A DNA stretch of 64,000 nt, from assembly GCA_023435705.1 (NCBI GenBank), contig JAEYRH010000012.1, positions 1 to 64,000 on the forward strand. The letters are read 5' to 3'. This stretch comes from Bacillota bacterium (lineage in GTDB: Bacteria > Bacillota > Clostridia > Christensenellales > UMGS416). Positions 50,104-58,410 of this stretch are shown here, in pieces (positions within the stretch are counted from its first letter, which is position 1; each line of letters opens with the position of its first letter). The notes under the pieces are model-generated. The model searched no databases and had not been told where the DNA came from. It worked only from the letters and a program-made list of their open reading frames with translations. Both the position numbers and the translations under genes were made by a program.

Positions 50104-50793
50104 TCAACCCTGTGCTGATACCGACAAAAAACCTTCTGAACCAGACGGAAGGATCTTGTAGTGAACCGTGGCGTAAGCATCCAGATCGCTGGAGTTCAGA
50201 AAGAAATAGGTGAATCCGGTTGAGACCGAGTATTTGGTGCCGCTGGTAGGGAAGCTGATATCCGCCGGATAGCTGCGTTGCTGCGCCATAAACGCCGGAG
50301 TCCCGCCCTGGCAAGGGAACCCGTTGCCTGCCCCTTGCGTGGCCCACCGGGCAAGACTGGTCATCACATAATTGGTGCCGGTCACGCTCACAGCCTTGGC
50401 CCAATAGCTGGACATTCTGTATCCGTCTTTTCTGGTGCCGGTCGCGGTGGTATACCCAGCGGTCATTGTGAACCCACAGGAGACTGTCACAACGCTATTG
50501 GAACTGCTGCCGGGGTTGGCCAGCGTCGTCATCATCGAGGATGCCAAGCCGGTTTGGTCTTCCGGAATGGAAAAAGTATAGACAGCCTCCACATCAATCG
50601 TTTTATTGCCATCTTCATCAAATTGGTATGTTTTTGTAACAACCCGGCTCACATCAAGCCCGTTCTGTCGCGGAAGGCGCTCCGCCGCGCTGGCAATCAC
50701 GTAGGTATTCACCATATCCGGGGCGTCGGCCAACGCAACTGTTGGGGCCAGCATCACAAGAAACGCAAGTAGAACAGACACGAGCTTTTTCAT
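50104..50793 (-). CDS. Secreted protein, function unknown
   Basis: This 229-aa protein starts at ATG 50793 after AAAGGAG. A classic Sec signal peptide (MKKLVSVLLAFLVMLAPTVALA) is cleaved before DAPDM. The mature part is rich in Ser, Thr, Gly, Tyr and Ala and looks like a beta-sandwich exported protein. It has only two cysteines. I do not recognise the family. It has its own terminator. Confidence 0.7.
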   Translation of the reverse strand: MKKLVSVLLAFLVMLAPTVALADAPDMVNTYVIASAAERLPRQNGLDVSRVVTKTYQFDEDGNKTIDVEAVYTFSIPEDQTGLASSMMTTLANPGSSSNSVVTVSCGFTMTAGYTTATGTRKDGYRMSSYWAKAVSVTGTNYVMTSLARWATQGAGNGFPCQGGTPAFMAQQRSYPADISFPTSGTKYSVSTGFTYFFLNSSDLDAYATVHYKILPSGSEGFLSVSAQG

Positions 50794-50922
50794 AAGAATC
50801 TCCTTTGTTCCGCTTTTCCATATTCTCTCAATGAGTATCGGCCATCGTATTATATCGCAGAAAGCATGATACGACAACATCATATCATCGTAGCTGGTAT
50901 CTTGCTGCTGAAAGCCCCGGCG

Positions 50923-51405
50923 TTACTCTTCCCTCTGGCCTTCCAGATACTCCTTGAATTTCTCCGCGATCTTACGGTTGCCAGTGAAAAATTGGCACAT
51001 CTTTCGCATGCTTTCCGTTGTCGCGGCGTCAATGTTGTGTTCAATCAGCTCAGTCTGCGTCAGCACATCCCGCCCGCCGGAGAGAAATTTCAAGAAATCC
51101 TCAATGGCGGCATGGCGGGCCAACAGGTATTCACCAATCGTCTTTCCGCTGTCAGTGAGCCGGATCAGGCCATAGCGCTCATACTTTAGCATGCCGAGCT
51201 TGCCCAGCCGCTGCACCATCTTTGAGGCGGAAGAGGCCTTCACATTCAAAAGCTCTGCCAGCGTGTGCACGCGGATATAGCCATCCCCACCGCTGTGCCG
51301 GCAGATCATCTCCAGATAATCCTCCATCGCAGGCGACAGCATCCTGGTCTGCTGTTCCAGCAGCTGATAACCCCGCACTGTGTGGAATTCCCTTCCGTTA
51401 TCCAT
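50923..51405 (-). CDS. DtxR/MntR-family metal-dependent regulator
   Basis: This 160-aa protein, started at ATG 51405, has the DtxR-type winged helix (SPAMEDYLEMICRH, YIRVHTLAELLNVKASSASKMVQRLGKLGMLKYERYGLIRLT) and a helical dimerisation part (ARHAAIEDFLKFL). Glutamate and histidine residues in the second half (LIEHNID) could bind Mn or Fe. It should repress metal uptake genes when metal is plentiful. No transport gene adjoins it. Confidence 0.88.
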   Translation of the reverse strand: MDNGREFHTVRGYQLLEQQTRMLSPAMEDYLEMICRHSGGDGYIRVHTLAELLNVKASSASKMVQRLGKLGMLKYERYGLIRLTDSGKTIGEYLLARHAAIEDFLKFLSGGRDVLTQTELIEHNIDAATTESMRKMCQFFTGNRKIAEKFKEYLEGQREE

Positions 51406-51575
51406 TGCTTCACGCCCCCGCCCCAAATCTGCTGAACAATCATATCTATTCGTTGCACAGAGTTTTTATGTGGCATGGAGCATCTGCCGAAGACGCAGTC
51501 ATGTGACCCGAATTACAGATAAAACCCGGCCCGCATGCTAAACATAGATCAAAGGACAAAAAGAAGGTGACAAAT

Positions 51576-52136
51576 ATGTTTCAACGCAAATCACCTCCCG
51601 CCAACCCCAACCGTGGGAGAAAATATGACCATCATAATCTGAAAGAGATCTATTTGGCCGGCGGGTGCTTCTGGGGCGTGGAGGCCTTTATGGCCCGTGT
51701 GCCAGGCGTGGCCGACGCCGTTTCCGGTTATGCCAACGGCAACACAGAGAACCCCACCTATGAGGATGTCTGCCGGAAGGATACCGGCCACGCCGAGACC
51801 GTGCATGTGAAATACGACCCGTCCATCATTGGGCTGGATCATTTGCTCAGGGTGTTCTTCCGCATTGTGGATCCAACCACGCTCAATTGCCAGGGCAATG
51901 ATGTGGGCTCGCAATACCGATCCGGTATCTACTACACCGATCCCAATGACAAAGCAGTGGCCGATGCCATTGTGGCTGAAGTGCAAAAGGGGCACAGTAA
52001 GCCAGTGGTCACCGAGGTGCTGCCGCTCATGAACTTCACAACAGCTGAGGAGTATCACCAGGACTATCTGGAAAAAAACCCAGGCGGTTACTGCCATGTG
52101 GACTTCTCGCTGCTGGCGGAACTGAATGGGAAGTGA
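51576..52136 (+). CDS. msrA: Peptide methionine-S-sulfoxide reductase
   Basis: This 186-aa enzyme repairs oxidised methionine. The active-site GGCFWG is at about residue 28, followed by SGYANG, EVCRKDTGHAE-type residues and VDPTTLNCQGNDVGSQYRSGIYY. The start is ATG 51576 after AAGG; a GTG at 51567 is a weaker choice. msrB follows with a few bases between or an overlap, a standard arrangement. Confidence 0.96.
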   Translation: MFQRKSPPANPNRGRKYDHHNLKEIYLAGGCFWGVEAFMARVPGVADAVSGYANGNTENPTYEDVCRKDTGHAETVHVKYDPSIIGLDHLLRVFFRIVDPTTLNCQGNDVGSQYRSGIYYTDPNDKAVADAIVAEVQKGHSKPVVTEVLPLMNFTTAEEYHQDYLEKNPGGYCHVDFSLLAELNGK

Positions 52137-52141
52137 CTCAG

Positions 52142-52588
52142 ATGAAATACAAAAAACCAGACGATAAAGAGCTCCGGCAAAAGCTGACCCCGCTGCAATA
52201 TGACGTGACGCAGCGCAGCGCCACTGAGCGGCCCTTCCAGAATGAATACTACAAGACCAACATGCCGGGCCTTTATGTGGACATCACCACCGGCGAGCCG
52301 CTCTTTACCTCGCTGGACAAGTTTGACTCCGGTTGCGGCTGGCCTGCCTTTGCCAAGCCAATTGATGACAAGCTTGTCCGCGAAGTGGAAGACCGCTCCT
52401 TTGGCATGCGGCGTGTGGAAGTGCGCAGCAAGGCCGGGGACGCCCACCTGGGCCATGTGTTTGAGGATGGGCCTCAGGAGCGCGGCGGGCTGCGCTATTG
52501 CATCAACAGCGCGTCGCTCCGGTTTATCCCAGCTGAAGATTTGGAGAAGGAAGGGTACGGGGAGTTCGGTAAACTTTTTACGAAATGA
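52142..52588 (+). CDS. msrB: Peptide methionine-R-sulfoxide reductase
   Basis: This 148-aa enzyme repairs the R-epimer of methionine sulfoxide. It shows TPLQYDVTQRSATERPF, SGCGWPAF, RSKAGDAHLGHVFEDGP and the catalytic RYCINSASLRF. No CxxC zinc pairs are seen, so it is the zinc-free type. The start is ATG 52142; GTG 52133 overlapping the msrA stop is possible. It is coupled to msrA. Confidence 0.95.
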   Translation: MKYKKPDDKELRQKLTPLQYDVTQRSATERPFQNEYYKTNMPGLYVDITTGEPLFTSLDKFDSGCGWPAFAKPIDDKLVREVEDRSFGMRRVEVRSKAGDAHLGHVFEDGPQERGGLRYCINSASLRFIPAEDLEKEGYGEFGKLFTK

Positions 52589-52589
52589 A

Positions 52590-52617
52590 TAGGGGCGGGT
52601 ATGGAACCCCGCCCCTA
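52590..52617. terminator. TAGGGGCGGG/CCCGCCCCTA hairpin between convergent genes
   Basis: A perfect 10-bp stem with an 8-base loop lies 1 bp after msrB and 19 bp before the end of the SDR gene. It resembles the GC-rich intergenic repeats of this window and probably ends both transcripts. Confidence 0.65.
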
Positions 52618-52636
52618 CCAAACAACAGGCGATCTA

Positions 52637-53524
52637 TCACGAATCCGTGATCGCTCCGCCATTCACATGCAGCACCTGCCCTGTCACATAACCCGAATCG
52701 TCACTGGCCAAATACACATAAGTCGGTGCCAGCTCAAAGGGCTGGGCAGCGCGCCCAAGAGGCGTATCCTGCCCGAACTTGGCCACGTCCTCAGCGGAGA
52801 AGCTGGAGGGAATGAGTGGCGTCCACACCGGGCCGGGGGCTACGGCGTTCACTCGAATGCCGCGCTTGGCCAGCGACAATGCAAGCGAGCGGGTGAACGA
52901 CACGATTGCACCCTTGGTGCTGGAATAATCGATCAGCCGTTCACTGCCCTTATAGGCGGTTACCGATGTGGTGTTGATGATCGCGGAGCCCGGTGCCAGA
53001 TGGGGCAGCGCAGCCTTGACCATATGGAAATAACTCAGGATATTGGTGGAAAAGGTGTTGCCCAGTTGCTCTGCGGTGATATCTTCCACGCTGTTTTGGG
53101 GGAACTGCACGGCGATGTTGTTCACGAGGATATCGATGTGCTTGAGCTCCCCCATTGCCATATCCACAACGGCGCGGGCATCCTGCTCCCGTTTCAAGTC
53201 GCAGGGGATCGGGATGCAGCGCCGGCCCAGGCCCTCCACGGCCCGCTGGGTATCCTGCGCGTTGCTGTCTTCCTGCAGGTAGGGGATCACGATATCGGCC
53301 CCCTCCTTGGCAAAGGCGATGGCAACTGCCTGACCGATGCCGCTGTCGCCGCCGGAGATGAGCGCCACACGGCCTGTGAGCTTGCCCGATGGCTTGTAGT
53401 TCGGGTTGTCGGTGACGGGCACGGGGTTCATCACGCGGGAGTCACCGGGCTGGGTGCCCTGATGCTGAGGTGGAAACACAGCCGGTGTCTGCGCCGGCGT
53501 TTGATACGTTTGCGGTGTCTGCAT
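52637..53524 (-). CDS. SDR-family oxidoreductase (YghA/YdaD-like)
   Basis: This 295-aa protein, started at ATG 53524 after AAAGGAA, has a long Pro/Gln/Thr-rich N-terminus (about 1-45) seen in the YghA/YdaD group. The Rossmann motif is SGGDSGIGQA, the NNIA segment follows, and Tyr-xxx-Lys is YSSTKG. It should reduce an aldehyde or ketone with NAD(P)H. In sporulating bacteria such proteins are often stress- or spore-associated. It lies 30 bp downstream of spoVAE. Confidence 0.92.
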   Translation of the reverse strand: MQTPQTYQTPAQTPAVFPPQHQGTQPGDSRVMNPVPVTDNPNYKPSGKLTGRVALISGGDSGIGQAVAIAFAKEGADIVIPYLQEDSNAQDTQRAVEGLGRRCIPIPCDLKREQDARAVVDMAMGELKHIDILVNNIAVQFPQNSVEDITAEQLGNTFSTNILSYFHMVKAALPHLAPGSAIINTTSVTAYKGSERLIDYSSTKGAIVSFTRSLALSLAKRGIRVNAVAPGPVWTPLIPSSFSAEDVAKFGQDTPLGRAAQPFELAPTYVYLASDDSGYVTGQVLHVNGGAITDS

Positions 53525-53554
53525 AGCGAACAATTCCTTTCACATATATCAGGA

Positions 53555-53917
53555 TTACATTTTGGTCCTTGCTTTAAAGATGGCTGCGTATAGATAACCA
53601 AACGCCACTGCTGCTACCACTCCTCCTGCTGTGGCTGAGGCTCCGCCGGTGAACGCGCCGATCAGGCCCTTCTCCTGCACGGCCTCATACGTGCCCTTGT
53701 AAAGCGCATAGCCAAACCCGGTGAGCGGAACCGTGGCACCGGCTCCGGCAAACTCCACCAGCGGGCCATAGACACCAATGGCAGAGAGCACTACACCGGA
53801 GGTGACATAAAGCACCAGGATGCGGGCCGGAGTGAGGCTGGTGCGGTCAATCAGGATCTGGCCAATCACACACAGCAGCCCGCCCACAACAAAAGCCTTT
53901 ACAAACATCCAGAACAT
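53555..53917 (-). CDS. spoVAE: Stage V sporulation protein AE
   Basis: This 120-aa membrane protein is started at ATG 53917, 2 bp after the spoVAD stop. It has four hydrophobic segments and the SpoVAC/AE-type pattern AFVVGGLLCVIGQILIDRT, GAIGVYGPLVEFAGAGATVPLTGFG (GVYGPL version) and GGVVAAVAFGYL. With SpoVAC and SpoVAD it forms the inner-membrane channel that moves dipicolinic acid into the forespore. The cluster lacks the longer Bacillus genes spoVAA, AB and AF. Confidence 0.95.
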   Translation of the reverse strand: MFWMFVKAFVVGGLLCVIGQILIDRTSLTPARILVLYVTSGVVLSAIGVYGPLVEFAGAGATVPLTGFGYALYKGTYEAVQEKGLIGAFTGGASATAGGVVAAVAFGYLYAAIFKARTKM

Positions 53918-53919
53918 CG

Positions 53920-54912
53920 TCACCCCACCTCGATGGAAACGGCATGGGCCACACCGGGGATGCTTTCCCCTTGCTGGGCACTGGTTGGGCTCAGCAGCGC
54001 ACCGGTTGCCACAAGCAAAATGCGCTTGATTTCGCCATATTCCATCCGTTTCAGGTAATAACCGTTTAGAAAGGAGGCGGCACACCCGCAGCCAGATGCG
54101 CCGCTATGGGCATCCTGGCTTTCATCAAACATTTCACAGCCGCAGTCCCGGTAGCGGGAGCCCAGCACATAACCCCGCTGCTGAAGGAATTCCTCTGTGA
54201 GCTCCTTGCCCAGCTTTCCGAGATCGCCGGTTACGATATAATCATAGTAGTCTGGTGCAATACCATATTCATCCAGATGGGTGGCAATGGTATCTGCCGC
54301 CGCCGGGGCCATCGCGGCACCCATGTTGTTTGCGTCAGTGATGCCGTAGTCAATCACCTTGCCTATTGTGAGACCCCGCACCGCAATGCCCTGCCCCTGG
54401 CTCGCCAGCACTGTGGCTCCCGCCGCCGTGACGGTGCGCTGGGCAGTGGGTGGCCGCTGGCTGCCCAGCTCCAGCGGGTAGCGGTATTGCCGCTCGGCTG
54501 TGGAGAAGTGGCTGCCGGACAAGCACAAAACCTTATCTGCGCACTGCGCCGCGATGGCCAGGGAGCCCACGATCAATGACTCCACCATCGTGGAGCAAGC
54601 GCCGTAGAGGCCCAGAAAGGGCACCGCCAGGCTCCTGGCCGAAAAGCTGGAGCTGATGATCTGATCCAGCAAGTCACCGGCGCACAGCAGGTCAAGCTCC
54701 TCGGGCTTCAAATGCGCCGACGCCAACGCCTGGTCCACCGTCATGGAAAACAGCATAAGCTCTGCTTTTTCATAGGTGGTTTCACCCACGGTGTCGTCAT
54801 TCAGGATTGTGTCAAACCACTTGCCCATCGGCCCCTGGCCCTCCATGGGCCCCACTGCCGAGCTGTGCCCGACAATCCAGGCGGGCACGGGCAACTTTTT
54901 GGTGCGTGTCAT
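53920..54912 (-). CDS. spoVAD: Stage V sporulation protein AD
   Basis: This 330-aa protein has a thiolase-like fold. It contains VGHSSAVGPMEGQGPMG and FLGLYGACSTMVESLIVGSLAIA, the family marks, and a cysteine-rich segment near the C-terminus. It binds dipicolinic acid and sits on the outer face of the spore inner membrane. Its ATG overlaps the spoVAC stop by 4 bp, and spoVAE follows. Confidence 0.96.
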   Translation of the reverse strand: MTRTKKLPVPAWIVGHSSAVGPMEGQGPMGKWFDTILNDDTVGETTYEKAELMLFSMTVDQALASAHLKPEELDLLCAGDLLDQIISSSFSARSLAVPFLGLYGACSTMVESLIVGSLAIAAQCADKVLCLSGSHFSTAERQYRYPLELGSQRPPTAQRTVTAAGATVLASQGQGIAVRGLTIGKVIDYGITDANNMGAAMAPAAADTIATHLDEYGIAPDYYDYIVTGDLGKLGKELTEEFLQQRGYVLGSRYRDCGCEMFDESQDAHSGASGCGCAASFLNGYYLKRMEYGEIKRILLVATGALLSPTSAQQGESIPGVAHAVSIEVG

Positions 54913-55382
54913 TGTCCGCCTCCCGCCATTTTGATGAAGTAGAGTATGATGCCGATGATGACTGAAACAGAATAGCCGTTCACCAGCACCGGCCCGGCCA
55001 GCAGAAAGAGCTTGGCGCCGGTGCCTAAGATGTAACCCTCACTTTTAAACTCCATAGCCGGAGAGGCCACCGAGTTGGCAAAACCAGTGATCGGCACGAT
55101 GGAGCCGGCTCCGGCGAACTTGCCAATGCGGTCGTAGATACCGACGCCGGTGAGGGTGGACCCGAAGAACACCATCACAATGGCGTTGAAGGCGGCAAGG
55201 CTGTCTGGCGGCAGCTTTAGCAGCTCCTTGCCCACGGTGGCCACGCCCTGGCCGATCACGCAGATGAGACCGCCCACGAGAAAGGCTTTCAGGCAGTTGG
55301 CCCCGAGTTTACTCTTCGGGGCCAGCTGCTGCACATGATCCTGATAGGCTTTCGCCTGCTGTTTGGTCGGTTTATTGTTCAT
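54909..55382 (-). CDS. spoVAC: Stage V sporulation protein AC
   Basis: This 157-aa membrane protein has a basic N-terminus, then about four hydrophobic helices. It shares FLVGGLICVIGQGV and TGVGIYDRIGKFAGAGSIVPITGFANSV with SpoVAE, as expected. SpoVAC behaves as a mechanosensitive channel that releases dipicolinic acid during germination in Bacillus. Its ATG overlaps the stop of a small upstream gene (ATGA) by 4 bp. Confidence 0.96.
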   Translation of the reverse strand: MNNKPTKQQAKAYQDHVQQLAPKSKLGANCLKAFLVGGLICVIGQGVATVGKELLKLPPDSLAAFNAIVMVFFGSTLTGVGIYDRIGKFAGAGSIVPITGFANSVASPAMEFKSEGYILGTGAKLFLLAGPVLVNGYSVSVIIGIILYFIKMAGGGQ

Positions 55383-55549
55383 GCGATCGGTCCCCGGATG
55401 GTGGCTGCTGCCTTGACGAACACAGCATTTTCAGGCCCCGACTGCTTGATCTCCATCATAAATTGGCTGATCAGAAAGGCAGCCAGGCTGAAAAAGGCGA
55501 AGAACGCGACCGCGATCACGATGATGGCTGTTCTTGTCTTTATGGCCAT
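55379..55549 (-). CDS. 56-residue single-span membrane protein heading the spoVA operon
   Basis: A small gene starts at ATG 55549 after GAAAGGAGTGAG and ends in a TGA that overlaps the spoVAC ATG. The product has a basic start (MAIKTRT), one hydrophobic helix (about 8-31) and a short tail ending IRGPIA. It matches none of the known SpoVA proteins I recall (SpoVAA, SpoVAB and others are larger). The ATGA overlap and the sporulation-type promoter argue that it is a real gene, and a small partner of the SpoVA channel is a natural guess. Confidence 0.75.
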   Translation of the reverse strand: MAIKTRTAIIVIAVAFFAFFSLAAFLISQFMMEIKQSGPENAVFVKAAATIRGPIA

Positions 55550-55570
55550 TTATCTCACTCCTTTCAATCG

Positions 55571-55599
55571 TATTATGATCGTATCCGGTGATTTCATCC
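55571..55599 (-). promoter_or_regulatory. Candidate sigma-F/sigma-G promoter of the spoVA operon
   Basis: On the minus strand GGATG (55595-55599) and CATAATA (55571-55577) are 17 bp apart. This is close to the forespore consensus (GHATR, 16-18 bp, CATNNTA), as expected for spoVA. It lies 21 bp upstream of the 56-residue gene. Confidence 0.5.
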
Positions 55600-55743
55600 G
55601 ATCAAAAGGCGGAAAGAGAAGAGGTTTTTGGAAGTAATCATAAATTGGGGAAGGACACAGAAGCGTTTCATGGAAATATTTGTTTGCCACGTGTGCGTTA
55701 AAATGGTAGTATGTGAATATCATCATAACTACAGGAGCGCTCC

Positions 55744-57135
55744 ATGAAATGCAGGAAATGCGGTGAAGAAAACTTCAACGAAGGATCGCACTGCGCGAAA
55801 TGCGGCGCTAGGCTCAGGGTCATCAGCAAGATACTGATTGCTCTTGTTTCCGCAGGCATAGGCGTGTTGCTTCTTGCGATACTGGTGGTCTTCTATATCG
55901 TGCCTGCAATCCAATACCCCTATCAGAGAAGCGAAGAATGCGTACGCACCGGGAGCTACGTAGAAGCTGAGCAACTTTATCAGGAGCACTTTGTAAATAA
56001 CGATGACCAGACAATGAAACTCCTTGGGCTTGCGCAAGACCGCATCATAGCAATTGAGGAGGATTTCAAAACAAGCAAGCTAAACTTTGACTCGGCTGTA
56101 GCAGAGCTGAGCTCCATGCAGGTGTTGAGCATTGCCAAAGACCCAGTCCTTGCCGCAAAGAAAAAGCTCTGTTCGAATTATCTGGAGCGGGTCAAAACGA
56201 GCTATACAGCCTCCCCACTTGAGTATTCCGCGGCAATGGCTGAAGTCAGCAAGATGGAGCCATTGGGTATGCTTACGGCAGAGACAGTTTCTCAAGCCCG
56301 CACCGCGATCAGTCAGGATTATCTTATGGCGATACAGACCGGCTTTGAAAAGAGAATGCTGGATTATGAAACCGCTCTGGAGATGCTGGGGGACGTCACC
56401 AGCAAGGAAGTTGATCAACAAAAGGGCAATGTTTCCATTCGCCTGAAAGAACTGAAAGCATCCAGAGACGCGTTCCTAATGGCAAAAGACTACTTCAACA
56501 AAAACAAACTGAAAGACGGACTTACCAAGCTGAAAATGGTCATCAATTCTGATGATCAGTATGTGGAAGCACAATCTCTTTATCATGAGAAGCTGAATGA
56601 ACTAAAAAAACAAGTCCTGTCAGAAGCAACTGGTTTTGCAAAGCAGAAAAATTATGAAACATGTGTTATTGTTCTGAGCAGCCTGCTTACGACTTACTTT
56701 GATAACAAAGACAAGGAACTATCAGAAGCGATTGCAAAATACACAAAGCTGAACAATGCAATGATGAAAGCCGAGGCCAAGAAGAACCAGCAGGTCATTT
56801 TCGTTAGTGCCAGAACCCTGCATGGCGCATTCGAGATGGACTATATTCAAATCGTTGTAAAGAACCAAACGAAAAATACAATTAAGTACTTCAAAGTAGA
56901 ATGGTATGAATACGATAAAAACGGTAAGTTCATCGGTCAAGGCAGCGGAGGATGTGATATTCGCATCGGGCCGGGAAGAACGTTTGGCCGTGGATACGGT
57001 TGGTGGGCTAACATTGATGGGATAAAAACAATCATTGCATGTGTAACCCGCGTTGAATACACCGATGGCACAATATGGGACAATCCCTACTATGACTACT
57101 GGTATCAAGACTATTATAACAAGCCGCTGCGCTAA
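55744..57135 (+). CDS. Zinc-ribbon membrane protein with a long helical region and DUF5780-like C-terminus
   Basis: This 463-aa protein starts at ATG after GGAG. A double CxxC zinc ribbon (MKCRKCGEENFNEGSHCAKCG in parts: Cys3, Cys6, Cys17, Cys20) comes first, then one membrane span (about 28-53) and about 280 residues of charged helices with TPR-like spacing. The end (SARTLHGAFEMDYIQIVVKNQTKNTIKYFKVEWYEYD in parts, VTRVEYTDGTIWDNPYY) resembles a DUF5780-type domain. It probably senses or binds something outside the membrane. It is less GC-rich than the spo genes and sits between spoVA and sigF, reading the opposite way. Confidence 0.65.
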   Translation: MKCRKCGEENFNEGSHCAKCGARLRVISKILIALVSAGIGVLLLAILVVFYIVPAIQYPYQRSEECVRTGSYVEAEQLYQEHFVNNDDQTMKLLGLAQDRIIAIEEDFKTSKLNFDSAVAELSSMQVLSIAKDPVLAAKKKLCSNYLERVKTSYTASPLEYSAAMAEVSKMEPLGMLTAETVSQARTAISQDYLMAIQTGFEKRMLDYETALEMLGDVTSKEVDQQKGNVSIRLKELKASRDAFLMAKDYFNKNKLKDGLTKLKMVINSDDQYVEAQSLYHEKLNELKKQVLSEATGFAKQKNYETCVIVLSSLLTTYFDNKDKELSEAIAKYTKLNNAMMKAEAKKNQQVIFVSARTLHGAFEMDYIQIVVKNQTKNTIKYFKVEWYEYDKNGKFIGQGSGGCDIRIGPGRTFGRGYGWWANIDGIKTIIACVTRVEYTDGTIWDNPYYDYWYQDYYNKPLR

Positions 57136-57138
57136 TGC

Positions 57139-57888
57139 TCACCCCGACATCAACCCGCGCATCTTGCTCAATATCTTACCCTCCAGCCGGGAGATCTGCA
57201 CCTGCGACACGCCGATGGCCTCGGCGATCTCGCTTTGAGTTTTCTCCTGAAAATACCGCATCACAATGATCTGCCGCTCCCGGGGCTCCAGCGTGGAAAG
57301 CAGCTCCTTGATGAGGATTCGGTCGATCTGGGTGTCCGGCAGGCTGGCTTCGTCTGGCACGCGGTCAATGGTCTTGATCGGGTTCTCGGCGCCGGGGTTC
57401 AGCTCCTCGTCAATGCTGCCGATGGGGTTCATCGCCTCCAGGATGTAGGAGATATCTTCCGCCGCGATGCCGGCTTCGCTGGCGATTTCATTGGCGGTGG
57501 GTTCCCGCTGCAGGCGTTCGCTCAGCCGCTCCTGCACCGTGAGAAGCAGCCGAGCCTTCTCCTTGATGGATCGGCTCACCTTCATGGGCCCGTCATCACG
57601 CAAAAAGCGGCGGATCTCACCCATGATCATCGGCACGGCATAGGTGGAAAAGCACACATTGTAGCTCATATCAAAGTTCTTGACCGCCTTCACGAAGCCC
57701 ACGCAGCCGATCTGGAAGATATCCTCGTAATCGGCGCCGCGGTCGCGAAAACGCTTGGCCACACTGTGCACCAACGCCATGTTTTCCCGTATGAGCTGTT
57801 CCTCGGCCTCGGTGTCGCCGGCACGGGCGCGCTTGATAAGCTCGATCGTGTCACGCAACACAGGGCCGGCGGCCGGTGCCTGGTTCAT
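57139..57888 (-). CDS. sigF: RNA polymerase sigma-F factor
   Basis: This 249-aa factor is started at ATG 57888, 1 bp after the spoIIAB stop (TAG-T-ATG). Regions 2 (RRFLRDDGPMKVSRSIKEKA with YEDIFQIGCVGFVKAVKNFD) and 4 (LEPRERQIIVMRYFQEKTQSEIAEAIGVSQVQISRLE) are clear. It drives early forespore gene expression and is held by SpoIIAB. A longer in-frame start (57948) overlapping spoIIAB is less likely. It ends 3 bp from the convergent gene at 57135, with no terminator between. Confidence 0.96.
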   Translation of the reverse strand: MNQAPAAGPVLRDTIELIKRARAGDTEAEEQLIRENMALVHSVAKRFRDRGADYEDIFQIGCVGFVKAVKNFDMSYNVCFSTYAVPMIMGEIRRFLRDDGPMKVSRSIKEKARLLLTVQERLSERLQREPTANEIASEAGIAAEDISYILEAMNPIGSIDEELNPGAENPIKTIDRVPDEASLPDTQIDRILIKELLSTLEPRERQIIVMRYFQEKTQSEIAEAIGVSQVQISRLEGKILSKMRGLMSG

Positions 57889-57889
57889 A

Positions 57890-58390
57890 CTAGTTGACCA
57901 GCCCGGCAGCGGGCCTGTCGTCCCGCCCGTCATCGGCACAGTCGTCATCAGCCCCGGCTTGCAGCGGCGCCAGCCTCTTGCGCATCCTCACTGTGGTGCC
58001 GTGGCCCACAGCAGACTTCACCGCTAGCTCGTCCATAAACGTCTGCATCACCGTGAAGCCCATGCCGGAGCGCTCCATCTCCGGCCTTGAGGTGTAAAAC
58101 GGCTGCATCGCCTCATCCACGTTTGCGATGCCCCGCCCGGTGTCGGTGATCTCCACCAGCAGCTCGCCGCCAATCACCTCCGCGGCGATCACGACCACGC
58201 CGCCGGGGCGGTTTTCGTAGCCGTGCACGATGGCGTTGGTCACAGCCTCCGAAACGGCGGTCTTCACGTCGGAAATCTCCTCCAGCGTGGGGTTCAGCCG
58301 CGTCATGAACGCGCCCACGGCCACCCTGGCAAAGCTCTCGTTTTCCGACATCGCCGGAATTTCCAGCCGCATGTAATTCTTTCCCCTCAT
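57890..58390 (-). CDS. spoIIAB: Anti-sigma-F factor (serine kinase)
   Basis: This 166-aa protein starts at ATG 58390 after GGAGGAGGG. It has the SpoIIAB opening MRLEIPAMSENESFARVAVGAF, the ATP-binding VTNAIVHGYE and ITDTGRGI, and GMGFTVMQTFMD. It binds and inhibits sigma-F and phosphorylates SpoIIAA. The C-terminal 20 residues (acidic, DDDCADD) are an extension. spoIIAA lies 20 bp upstream and sigF 1 bp downstream. Confidence 0.96.
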   Translation of the reverse strand: MRGKNYMRLEIPAMSENESFARVAVGAFMTRLNPTLEEISDVKTAVSEAVTNAIVHGYENRPGGVVVIAAEVIGGELLVEITDTGRGIANVDEAMQPFYTSRPEMERSGMGFTVMQTFMDELAVKSAVGHGTTVRMRKRLAPLQAGADDDCADDGRDDRPAAGLVN

Positions 58391-58410
58391 GATTCGTCCC
58401 TCCTCCCGGC

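Noticed and set aside
55335..55637. Plus-strand frame across the spoVA operon start
   Set aside because: It is antisense to the small 56-residue gene and spoVAC, has no ribosome binding site and low-complexity content.
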